Source of the DNA: Streptomyces adustus | Lineage (GTDB): Bacteria; Actinomycetota; Actinomycetes; Streptomycetales; Streptomycetaceae | Reading direction: 5' to 3' | Assembly: GCF_009377175.1 (NCBI RefSeq) | Contig: NZ_VJZD01000064.1 | Coordinates: forward strand, 1-40,039 | Length of the DNA stretch: 40,039 nucleotides | Shown: positions 8,296 through 15,516 of the stretch, piece by piece | Numbering within the stretch: the stretch's first letter is position 1 | How the letters are laid out: the number at the start of each line of letters is the position of its first letter | Translations under genes and position numbers: made by a program | Notes under the pieces: model-generated | Database searches by the model: none | Seen by the model: only the letters and a program-made list of their open reading frames with translations | Told to the model about the DNA's origin: nothing

Positions 8296-9012
8296 TCACC
8301 TCCGGGTGTTCGTGGGGGCCGCCGCCGCGGTCCGCCTGCGGGCCATGCGTTCGTCGTGCACGAACAGCGCCAGGCCGCAGGTCAGCACGGCGGCGGCGGC
8401 CCACACCGCGCGCACGCCCACGGCCACCGTGAGGGCCGCGCCGCCGAGCGCGCCGGCCAGGAACGCCAGGATGACGGCCGTGAACTGCGCGGCCCGGCGC
8501 GCCGCTTCCCTGTCTCCGGTGACGAGCGCCTCGTACGCGCTCTGCGTCGCGGTACGGAGGTTCCCCGTCGTCATCGTGCTGTTGTAGGCGGTGTCCACGA
8601 GCTTGCGGAACGCGGTGATCTGCACGGACGCGGTGAACGAGATCAGTACGACGACCAGCGCGTCCGGAGCGCCGGCGGGCAGCAGTCCGACGCCCGCCAG
8701 CACCACGATCTCCAGCAACAGCGCCGCCACCGGGGGCCACCGCACGACGCCGGCCAGCCGCGGACGCTTGAGCGTCTCCGCCGTCACGACACCCGCGACG
8801 AACGCCAGGATCGGCGGAACGTGGCGCCACGCCTGCACCCACTGCCCGTGGGCCGCCTCGATGCCGAGCAGCACCACGTTCCCCGTCTGCGCGTTGGCGA
8901 AGACACCGTCCAGGCTCACGAAGGTGTAGGCGTCGAGCGCCCCGCCGACCATCGCCAGGAGCACACCCAGTCGCACCGACTGCGACGTCGGCAGCGGTTC
9001 CGGGACGCTCAC
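8296..9012 (-). CDS. YoaK / DUF1275 family membrane protein
   Basis: Integral membrane protein of about 238 aa with around six hydrophobic helices (LGVLLAMVGGALDAYTFVSL, VPPILAFVAGVVTAETL, VAALLLEIVVLAGVGLLPA, LVVVLISFTASVQIT, AVILAFLAGALGGAALTVAVG, VWAAAAVLTCGLALFV). It has the family signature NAQTGNVVLLG after the first helix and the matching STMTTGNLRTA motif in the second half, an internal duplication typical of DUF1275. The function of the family is not established; transport has been proposed. The start is GTG at 9012 with GGAGG six bases upstream. It is a single gene, convergent with rpmJ. Confidence 0.88.
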   Translation of the reverse strand: MSVPEPLPTSQSVRLGVLLAMVGGALDAYTFVSLDGVFANAQTGNVVLLGIEAAHGQWVQAWRHVPPILAFVAGVVTAETLKRPRLAGVVRWPPVAALLLEIVVLAGVGLLPAGAPDALVVVLISFTASVQITAFRKLVDTAYNSTMTTGNLRTATQSAYEALVTGDREAARRAAQFTAVILAFLAGALGGAALTVAVGVRAVWAAAAVLTCGLALFVHDERMARRRTAAAAPTNTRR

Positions 9013-9087
9013 CTTCCACCTCCGGCGGCCGGCTGCGCAGCGGCCTTCGCGTTCTACGCTCTCACCCACCCCGTGCCGCCACGGCGC

Positions 9088-9207
9088 ACGACACGAGCGC
9101 CGGGCGTACGGCGTGAGCGGGTGGCGTACGGCACTAGCGCTGGGCGTACGGCGTGAGCGGGTGGCGTACGACAGAAGCGCCGGGCGTACGGCGCGGGCGG
9201 GTGGCGT
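9088..9207. repeat. Three tandem 40-bp repeats (six 20-bp half units)
   Basis: Units lie at 9088-9127, 9128-9167 and 9168-9207, each containing GGGCGTACGGC and CGGGTGGCGT. Each 40-mer is itself two related 20-mers, so the array reads as six diverged copies of roughly ACGGCGTGAGCGGGTGGCGT. It lies in the 216-bp gap between two minus-strand genes, directly upstream of the YoaK-family gene. Unit order and spacing are exact; differences are point substitutions. There are no unique spacers, so it is not a CRISPR array. Confidence 0.85.
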
Positions 9208-9228
9208 ACGGTCCCCGCTGCGGCCCGC

Positions 9229-10431
9229 TCAGGCGCGGAGCGCGCCCAGGGCCGTGAGCAGCCGGTCGACGTCGTTCTCGTCGGAGTACGGCGCCAGGCC
9301 GACCCGCACCGCCCCTTCACTGCCCAGCCCGAGGCGCACCGAGGCCTCCAGCGCGTAGAAGGAGCCGGCCGGGGCGTCGACGCCGTGGTCCGCGAGATGG
9401 CGCGAGACGTCCGCCGACCGGTGGCCGGCCACGGAGAACAGCAGGGTCGGGGTGCGGTGCGCGGCGCGGGAGTACACCGTCACACCGCCGAGCTCCGCAA
9501 GGCCGCGCTCGATCCGGGCCCGCAGGGCGTCCTCGTGGGCCTCGACGGCGGTGAAGGCGGCGCGCAGGCGCTCCCGCCGGGTGCCCTGCGCACCGGGCGC
9601 CAGGTCGGCGAGCAGGTCCACCGCGGCCCGGGCTCCCGCCAGCAACTCGTAGGGCAGCGTGCCCAGTTCGAAGCGCTCCGGCACCGCGTCCGAGGACGGC
9701 AGCAGCTTGTCGGGCCGCAGTGTCTCCAGCAGTTCGGGCCGGCTCACCAGCACACCCAGGTGCGGTCCGAGGAACTTGTACGGGGAGCACACCAGGGTGT
9801 CCGCGCCGAGCTCGGCGAGGTCCACGGTCGCGTGGGCCGCGAAGTGCACCGCGTCCACGTGCAGGAGCGCCCCGGCGTCGTGTGCCAGCCGGGCCACGGC
9901 GGGGAGGTCGGGCCGGGTGCCGATCAGGTTGGACGCGGCGGTCACGGCGACCAGCCGGGTGCGCGACGACAGCACCGCCTCGATGTGCTCGGGTCGCAGT
10001 TCGCCCGTGGCCGGGTCGAAGTCCGCCTCCCGGACCCGCGCGCCCACCGCCTCCGCCGCCTGGATCCAGGGGCGGATGTTGGAGTCGTGGTCGAGCCGGG
10101 TGACGACCACCTCGTCGCCCGGGTTCCAGGTCTTGGCGAGGGTACGGGCCAGGTCGTAGGTGAGCTGGGTGGCGCTGCGGCCGAAGACGACCCCGCGCGC
10201 CGGGACGCCGGTCAGGTCGGCCAGCGCGGCGCGGGCGGCACCGACGACCGCCTCCGCGTTGCGCTCGCCCTCCGTGGTCTGCCCCCGATTGGCCAGGGGC
10301 GCGGTCAGTGTCTCCACCATGGCGTCGATGACGGGCTGTGGCGTCTGGGTACCGCCGGGAGCGTCGAATCGGGCGGATCCGGACTTCAGGGCGGGGATCC
10401 GGGCGCGGAGCGCTGCGACGTCGAAGGCCAT
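9229..10431 (-). CDS. Cysteine-desulfurase-like PLP enzyme (class V aminotransferase fold)
   Basis: PLP-dependent enzyme of about 400 aa in the cysteine desulfurase-like SufS-related subfamily. Signature regions are FDAPGGTQTPQPVIDAM near the N-terminus, VTRLDHDSNIRPW, LLHVDAVHFAAH (PLP-binding Asp) and LVCSPYKFLGPHLG with the Schiff-base Lys (about K219). Its C-terminal segment GAVRVGLAPYSDENDVDRLL is typical of this subfamily. The only cysteine I see is beside the PLP lysine; the flexible-loop catalytic cysteine of NifS/SufS enzymes is absent, so sulfur transfer is doubtful and a lyase or transaminase role is possible. The start is ATG at 10431 with GGGAG upstream; an upstream GTG region would extend it by 12 residues. 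Confidence 0.85.
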   Translation of the reverse strand: MAFDVAALRARIPALKSGSARFDAPGGTQTPQPVIDAMVETLTAPLANRGQTTEGERNAEAVVGAARAALADLTGVPARGVVFGRSATQLTYDLARTLAKTWNPGDEVVVTRLDHDSNIRPWIQAAEAVGARVREADFDPATGELRPEHIEAVLSSRTRLVAVTAASNLIGTRPDLPAVARLAHDAGALLHVDAVHFAAHATVDLAELGADTLVCSPYKFLGPHLGVLVSRPELLETLRPDKLLPSSDAVPERFELGTLPYELLAGARAAVDLLADLAPGAQGTRRERLRAAFTAVEAHEDALRARIERGLAELGGVTVYSRAAHRTPTLLFSVAGHRSADVSRHLADHGVDAPAGSFYALEASVRLGLGSEGAVRVGLAPYSDENDVDRLLTALGALRA

Positions 10432-10647
10432 GCCAACTCCCTGGGACAAGGGGGTGAGTGCGTGCATCCCGCCCGTATGGGACGGTTACCGCACATGATC
10501 GCAGTTCGGGTGCCTCGCCTCGGGGCCGGGTCCGCCTCACGCGCCGCCTGGGCGCTTCCAGGATGTGAGACCCGCTATCAGGTACTCCCTGTGACGACGT
10601 CGGTACGCGATAAGAAAACGCTGTGAATTCCTGAGGCGTCTGAACGC

Positions 10648-10699
10648 ACCAGGGCCCGGCTCCGTATGGGACGAGGGGTTTCCATACCCGGAGCCTGGT
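10648..10699. promoter_or_regulatory. Imperfect inverted repeat in the leader of the DUF1996 gene
   Basis: ACCAGG...CTCCG-TATGG on the left pairs with CCATACCCGGAG-CCTGGT on the right, interrupted by a five-base and a two-base bulge. It ends 22 nt before the GTG start of the DUF1996 gene, so it could fold in the mRNA leader or act as a bipartite operator. Its function is unknown. Confidence 0.3.
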
Positions 10700-10720
10700 C
10701 ACGACGCGTAGGAGTTTTCC

Positions 10721-12850
10721 GTGGGACGCAACACGCGCAGACGCCCAACAGGCGCACGACGCGCGACCTTTGCCGCAGCCGCTCTGATCCTGGGCGGCGG
10801 AGGACTGGTCGTGGCGAACGTGTACGCCTCCGCGTCCGAGAGCGGTCAGGGCGGCGACACGCAGCAGTCGGGCGGGGCGTGGGGTCCCGGCACGATCGAC
10901 TGCCCCGACGTCGGCGACAAGTTGACGGACGTCCCCGACGCGGCTCGCGCGGACGTCGACAAGGAACTCGCGCTGCTCGACCAGCAGATCGCCGAGGCCT
11001 ACAAGAAGCTCCAGGAGTCGGCGCAGGCCGTCCAGGACGACAGCGGCTTCGCCGACAGCGAGATCATGAACCCGCTGAAGGAGACGCGGACCGCGACGAT
11101 CGAGCGCATCGCGGTCGCCATCGACCAGGCCGGGGACCGCCCGGAGGGGCTGGAGGCGCTGGCCGCCTGCACGCTGCGCCAGCAGACGCAGGATCCGGGT
11201 CAGAGCCAGGACCCGAGCCAGGACCCGAGCCAGGGTCAGCAGAACCAGGGGCAGAACCAGGGCCAGGGTCAGGGTCAGACCGGAAACGGCGGGCAGGCCG
11301 GAAACGGCCCGGTCGCCGCCGACTACGCGGACATCAACTCGGTCCAGCCCAACGCGCAGAGCCCCGCGCTCCAGGCGGACGCCTCCCGAGGCACCTTCGC
11401 CACCAGCTGCGGCGTGAACGCCAACGGTCTGTTCAACTCCGACAACGTCATCGTCGCCCCGGGTGTCAGCAACGGCGCCCACCACTTCCACGACTACGTC
11501 GGCAACCAGTCCAACACCGGGTTCGCCAGCGACAACGACCTGGCGAACGCCCAGACCAGCTGCCAGGACCAGGGCGACAAGTCGTCGTACTTCTGGCCCG
11601 TGCTGCGCCTCCAGAACGGCACCCAGGAGCGGGACGCCGGATCGCCCGGCGGCGGCACCGAGGGCAACGCCGGTCAGATCGTCACGCCCAAGCAGGTGAC
11701 GATGACGTTCGTGGGCAACCCCCGCAGCAAGGTCACCGCCATGCCGCGACTGCTGCGCATCATCACCGGCGACGCCAAGGCGTTCGTCAACGGCCCCGCC
11801 AACGCCAACGCGTCCTGGAGCTGCACGGGCCTGGAGGACCGGCAGTTGAAGGACAAGTACCCGCTCTGCCCGAGCGGCAGCGACGTCGTGCGCACGTTCA
11901 AGTTCCAGAGCTGCTGGGACGGTCGGAACATCGACAGCGCCAACCACCGTACGCACGTGGCGTTCGCCGCCGCCGACGGCTCCTGCCCGAGCGGTTTCCA
12001 GGCCATCCCGCAGCTGGTGCAGCGCATCGTGTACGACGTGGACGCGCCGAGCCTCCAGGACGGTGGCCGCACGACCCCGCTGTTCGCGGTGGACTCCTTC
12101 CCCGAGAACCTGCACAAGCCGATCACGGACCACGGCGACTTCATCAACGTCTTCGACGAGAAGCTGATGAACGAGATGGTCGACTGCATCAACGGCGGCC
12201 GGCAGTGCGGCGTGGGCGCCGCGCCGGGCAACGGCGGCGGCGACAACGGAGCCGGTAACGGCGGCGGCAACGGCACGGGCAACGGCGGCGGCAACGGCGG
12301 CGGCAACGGCGACCAGGGCCAGCAGACGCAGACCCCCGAGCCCCCGAAGGACGGGAACGGCGCGCAGGGCCAGACCGGAGGCAACACCGGTAACGGAGGC
12401 AACGCGGGCAACGGTGGCAACGGTGGCAACGGAGGCCAGGCGACCACGGAGCCGCCCGCCGCCACGGCCACCGCCACCCGTCCCGGCAACGCCCAGCCCA
12501 AGCCCTACTCCTCCCCCTCGGCGACCAACCGCCCGAAGGACGATTCGGGACAGCAGGGTTCGGGCGGCAACGGCTCCGGACTGGTCACCACCGCCCCCGA
12601 GGCCGACGACACGGCAGCCGCCGGATCCGGCACGGCGGCCGGTGCCGAGCAGACCCAGGCCGCGGACGACGGCGGGCAGGCGACCTCCGCCGCGCAGCCG
12701 GCTCCCCAGACCGTGCCGCAGACCGAACCGCAGGCGGTCCAGGGCGGTCTCGCCGAGACCGGCGCGCAGCTGTGGCCCGCGGCGCTCGGCGGTGTGCTCG
12801 CGGTCGCCGGTGTCGTTCTGCTGATCCGCACCAGGCGACGCCCCGTGTGA
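10721..12850 (+). CDS. Secreted DUF1996 protein with LAETG cell-wall sorting signal
   Basis: Large exported protein of 709 aa. An N-terminal signal peptide (RRRPTGARR, then a hydrophobic run ATFAAAALILGGGGLVVANVYA) leads into a region of about 120 aa, then a Gln/Gly-rich linker at about 156-195 (QDPSQDPSQGQQNQG). The DUF1996 domain spans about 200-495, with the conserved HHFHDYVG motif and Cys pairs. A Gly/Asn-rich stretch and an Ala/Thr/Pro-rich stalk follow. The C-terminus is a sortase signal: LAETG at 677-681, a hydrophobic helix and RTRRRP. LAxTG is the class E sortase motif of Streptomyces, so covalent wall anchoring is expected. The DUF1996 domain is common in fungal and actinobacterial secreted proteins and has no agreed function. 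The start is GTG after TAGGAG. Confidence 0.9.
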   Translation: MGRNTRRRPTGARRATFAAAALILGGGGLVVANVYASASESGQGGDTQQSGGAWGPGTIDCPDVGDKLTDVPDAARADVDKELALLDQQIAEAYKKLQESAQAVQDDSGFADSEIMNPLKETRTATIERIAVAIDQAGDRPEGLEALAACTLRQQTQDPGQSQDPSQDPSQGQQNQGQNQGQGQGQTGNGGQAGNGPVAADYADINSVQPNAQSPALQADASRGTFATSCGVNANGLFNSDNVIVAPGVSNGAHHFHDYVGNQSNTGFASDNDLANAQTSCQDQGDKSSYFWPVLRLQNGTQERDAGSPGGGTEGNAGQIVTPKQVTMTFVGNPRSKVTAMPRLLRIITGDAKAFVNGPANANASWSCTGLEDRQLKDKYPLCPSGSDVVRTFKFQSCWDGRNIDSANHRTHVAFAAADGSCPSGFQAIPQLVQRIVYDVDAPSLQDGGRTTPLFAVDSFPENLHKPITDHGDFINVFDEKLMNEMVDCINGGRQCGVGAAPGNGGGDNGAGNGGGNGTGNGGGNGGGNGDQGQQTQTPEPPKDGNGAQGQTGGNTGNGGNAGNGGNGGNGGQATTEPPAATATATRPGNAQPKPYSSPSATNRPKDDSGQQGSGGNGSGLVTTAPEADDTAAAGSGTAAGAEQTQAADDGGQATSAAQPAPQTVPQTEPQAVQGGLAETGAQLWPAALGGVLAVAGVVLLIRTRRRPV

Positions 12851-12871
12851 CGTCGCTCGGGTGAGACCCCA

Positions 12872-12916
12872 CGGCGCGGCGCCCGGACCGGTACCCACGG
12901 TCCGGGCGCCGCGCCG
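12872..12916 (+). terminator. Strong terminator hairpin after the DUF1996 gene
   Basis: A perfect 18-bp stem, CGGCGCGGCGCCCGGACC paired with GGTCCGGGCGCCGCGCCG, with a 9-base loop and a short TTT after it, starts 21 nt past the DUF1996 stop. It sits between convergent genes. Confidence 0.85.
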
Positions 12917-12950
12917 TTTCCTGCCGTCGTACCGTGTCGCCCCGCAATGT

Positions 12951-12986
12951 GAACTGCCCGGACGGAATGATCCGTCCGGGCAGTTC
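12951..12986 (-). terminator. Terminator hairpin after the NlpC/P60 gene
   Basis: A perfect 16-bp stem, GAACTGCCCGGACGGA paired with TCCGTCCGGGCAGTTC, has a 4-base ATGA loop and lies 42 nt past the NlpC/P60 stop on the minus strand. There is no T-run, which is usual for Streptomyces terminators. Confidence 0.75.
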
Positions 12987-13028
12987 GCGGGTCAGCTTCG
13001 GGTGGGTCCTCGGTGGGTGCTCCGAGGG

Positions 13029-15026
13029 TCAGGCGGGCCGTGCGGCGCTGTGGATCGCCGCCTGCCCGGCGAAGAAGATCGACTCCTCGCGGATCAGGGC
13101 CCCCGGCCCCGGAGCGTGGATCATCGTGCCGGGTCCGGCGCAGACACCGACGTGGCTGGTGTCGCCGTGGAAGAAGATGAGATCGCCGGGCTGGAGGTCG
13201 GTGAGCGGGATCGCCGAGACCGCGCGGGCCTGGTCGGCTGCCGCGCGGGGGAGCGCGACCCCGGCGGCCCGCCAGGCGGCCTGGGTGAGGCTGGCGCAGT
13301 CGTACGACTCGGGGCCGGTCGCGCCCCACAGGCACGGCCTGCCGATCTGGGCACGCGCGAACTCGAGGGCCTTCGCGGCCTTGCCGCCGTACCCCGCCGC
13401 TTCCGGCACGCCGACCGCGGCGGGCGCGGCAGCCATGGCGGGCATGGCGGGCATGGCGGGCATGGCGGGTACCGCGGGCGCGGCGGGCATGGCGGGTGCG
13501 GCCGCCATCGCAGGCATGACAGGCATGGCGGGTGCTGTGGGCATGGCGGGCATGGCAGGCATGGCGGGCATCGCAGGCATGGCGAACTGGCCGGTGTCCA
13601 TCGGGGCGAACTGGCCCGTGTCGAAGGGGGCGCCGGGGTAGACGGCGCCCGCGGGAGCGCTCGGGTAGCCGGGGCTCGCCGGGGCACTCGGGTACGCGGC
13701 GGTCATGGGGTCGCTCGGGTAGGCCGTATCGGCGGGGGCACCCGGGTAGCCGACGTTCCCGACAACGCCGGCGGTGGGAGGCGCCGCGGGAGCGCCCGGG
13801 TAGGCAGGGCCGGCCGGGGCGCTCGGATAGGCAGGGTCCGTGGGAGCGCCGGCGTAGGCAGGGCTCGCGGGGGCGCTCGGGTAACCGGGGGTCATCGGGG
13901 TGCTCGGGTAGGCCGCCATGTTCGGGACGGCGCTGAACTGCCCGGTGTCCGCGGGAGGGTTGGTGAGACCGACGTCGACGGGAAGGCTGAACTGCCCCGT
14001 GTCGACCGGGGTGTTCGGGTAGGCGGCGACGCTCGGGATGGCGCTGAACTGCCCGGTGTCGGCCGGCGGGTTCGTGACGGCGACATCGAGGGGAAGGCTG
14101 AACTGCCCGGTGTCGATGGGAGTGTTCGGGTATCCCGCGACACTGGGTACGGTGCCGAACTGCCCGGTGGCGCCGGGAGCGCTCAGGTAGGCGGCGCCCC
14201 CGGCGAGCGGGTCGGGGCCGGGCGACGGCTGGCTGAGCCATCCGGTGCCCTCGCCGAACAGCGGATCCTGCTCCGGGACCGGCCAGCGTGGCGCGGCCGC
14301 CGGCGCGCTCTCCGGGGCCGGCGGGGCGCCGCGCAGGGCGACCTGCCGGGTCAGCAGTCTTCGGGCCTGGGTGAGCTTCTCCTGGTTCTGCCCCTTGGCC
14401 GACCGCCGCGCGGTCTGCCGTGCGGCGGCGTCGGCCACGGGCGTCGCCGCGGGCGCGGGCGCTGGTACGACCGCGGGTACAGGTACAGGTACGGGCGCTG
14501 GCGCGGCCGCGGTCGGTCCCGCCGGGAGCGCGGAGGGGGCGGGCAGCGCCGGGAAGGCGTCCCGTCGGCTCTCCGGCGCGGCCGGGAGTGCGGCCACGGG
14601 CCCGGCGGTGAGCTCCGGGACGCGTCGGGCGGGCGCCTCCAGTTCGGGGCGGGGGGCCGGAATGGCGGCCGGGAGCTCCGGCACGGGCGCCGGTGCGGGG
14701 CGGCCCGCGGCCGGCGGGGCGGGCATCCGGTCGGCGGGCAGCACGGCCGCTACGGTCGGGCCTATCTTGGAGCGCGCGTCGTCGAACCACTTCCGGGCGA
14801 CGGCGTCGAGGGCGGGGTCGGACGGCTTGCGCTGGGCGGGACGCGCAGAGCGGCCGGTCCTGCGGTCGCTGCCTGACATCGCGCGGGTGGCGTTGTAGGT
14901 CCCCGAGTCGGTCTCCGCGCGGTCGTAGAGGGTGTTGATCCGCTGCCGGATCTCCTCGCCGCTGACCGCGTCCGACATACCGGGGAGGCCGAGACCTTCG
15001 GGGCGCTTGTCGCGTCCTGGCGCCAT
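13029..15026 (-). CDS. C40 (NlpC/P60) peptidase with long repeat region
   Basis: Predicted cell-wall peptidase of 665 aa. The C-terminal NlpC/P60 domain (about 540-650) has the catalytic Cys in YDCASLTQAAW (about C577) and the catalytic His in HVGVCAGPG, with PGDLIFFHG between. The N-terminus, MSDAVSGEEIRQRINTLYDRA, is polar and shows no signal peptide. The middle is low-complexity: two 37-aa tandem units, seven copies of TGQF, many YPSAP blocks and a run of AMP triplets. Secretion would need a non-classical route or a misplaced start; an AAGGAG lies 10 nt before the chosen ATG. Wall-hydrolase activity is known for the domain. The role of the repeats is unknown; they may bind the wall or act as a spacer. 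Confidence 0.85.
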   Translation of the reverse strand: MAPGRDKRPEGLGLPGMSDAVSGEEIRQRINTLYDRAETDSGTYNATRAMSGSDRRTGRSARPAQRKPSDPALDAVARKWFDDARSKIGPTVAAVLPADRMPAPPAAGRPAPAPVPELPAAIPAPRPELEAPARRVPELTAGPVAALPAAPESRRDAFPALPAPSALPAGPTAAAPAPVPVPVPAVVPAPAPAATPVADAAARQTARRSAKGQNQEKLTQARRLLTRQVALRGAPPAPESAPAAAPRWPVPEQDPLFGEGTGWLSQPSPGPDPLAGGAAYLSAPGATGQFGTVPSVAGYPNTPIDTGQFSLPLDVAVTNPPADTGQFSAIPSVAAYPNTPVDTGQFSLPVDVGLTNPPADTGQFSAVPNMAAYPSTPMTPGYPSAPASPAYAGAPTDPAYPSAPAGPAYPGAPAAPPTAGVVGNVGYPGAPADTAYPSDPMTAAYPSAPASPGYPSAPAGAVYPGAPFDTGQFAPMDTGQFAMPAMPAMPAMPAMPTAPAMPVMPAMAAAPAMPAAPAVPAMPAMPAMPAMAAAPAAVGVPEAAGYGGKAAKALEFARAQIGRPCLWGATGPESYDCASLTQAAWRAAGVALPRAAADQARAVSAIPLTDLQPGDLIFFHGDTSHVGVCAGPGTMIHAPGPGALIREESIFFAGQAAIHSAARPA
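13923..14144 (-). repeat. Two tandem 111-bp coding repeats (37 aa each)
   Basis: Inside the NlpC/P60 gene, codons at 14144-14034 and 14033-13923 encode two near-identical 37-residue units starting SVA(G/A)YPNTP(I/V)DTGQF and ending PPADTGQFSA(I/V)P. A partial third unit (NMAAYPSTP) follows. This indicates recent internal duplication. Confidence 0.85.
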
Positions 15027-15428
15027 CGGCGACGTACTCCTTCCGTGCTCCGCCTACCGAGTTAGCTGTCGGGTTCGGGCGGAGGTTCCGGAAGGCGTGC
15101 CCTACGGCCCTTGCCCCGCAGGACGGTTGGGCCGATTCACCCCAGAGGATCGGTTGGGTCCCCGGCTCCGGCGGCCGCAGTGGTGCACCGGACTCGGCGG
15201 AGGCAGCGCGGCCCGGCGGGATTCGCCGGAGGAACCGAGCGGCCTGGCGCCAACTTAGCTAATTTGTGCGGCTCGTGTGAAGGTTGAAGTGCGGTATGTC
15301 CGATACGTAATTGTGACCTTCATTTCCCTCCGTGGTTCCCGGGGTCGGAGGCGGGAGGGGTGCGAGCGGGGCGACTGTCGCTCCCAGCCCCGTCGGCACG
15401 GCAGGCACGCGTGAATCGATCGTCACGG

Positions 15429-15443
15429 CAATTGATTCAATTG
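15429..15443. promoter_or_regulatory. AT-rich palindrome CAATTGATTCAATTG, candidate Lrp/AsnC operator
   Basis: CAATTGA-T-TCAATTG is a perfect 15-bp inverted repeat 74 bp before the aminotransferase start. Nine of its fifteen bases are A or T in a genome of very high GC, and Lrp/AsnC proteins favour AT-rich palindromes. The regulator gene is the next but one downstream, so autoregulation of the pair is plausible. Confidence 0.55.
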
Positions 15444-15460
15444 TCGAAGCTTGAGTTTGC

Positions 15461-15477
15461 GTACGATTCGGTCGTAC
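15461..15477. promoter_or_regulatory. Inverted repeat GTACGA-N5-TCGTAC near the aminotransferase promoter
   Basis: Perfect 6-bp arms lie 40 bp before the aminotransferase ATG. The left arm includes TACGAT, which could serve as a -10 element. It is a second candidate site for the Lrp/AsnC regulator or for another factor. Confidence 0.35.
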
Positions 15478-15516
15478 TCTCTGTGCATTCATCCGCCATC
15501 GCTCTGCGAGGTAGTC

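Larger units (their letters stand above)
15027..15516. other. 490-base intergenic region without a gene
   Basis: This lies between the divergent NlpC/P60 and aminotransferase genes. I find no convincing gene in it. It is noticeably richer in A/T towards 15240-15500 than its surroundings and holds an inverted repeat TGAAGGT...ACCTTCA (15278-15284 and 15316-15322), the palindrome at 15429 and the GTACGA...TCGTAC repeat at 15461. Confidence 0.6.

Noticed and set aside
9088..9207. CRISPR array
   Set aside because: The repeats follow each other without unique spacers, and no cas gene is near.
12505..14790. Long minus-strand frame rich in Arg and Pro across the NlpC/P60 and DUF1996 genes
   Set aside because: It is out of frame with the NlpC/P60 gene, ignores the terminators between the convergent genes and has no domain; it is a shadow of repeat codons.
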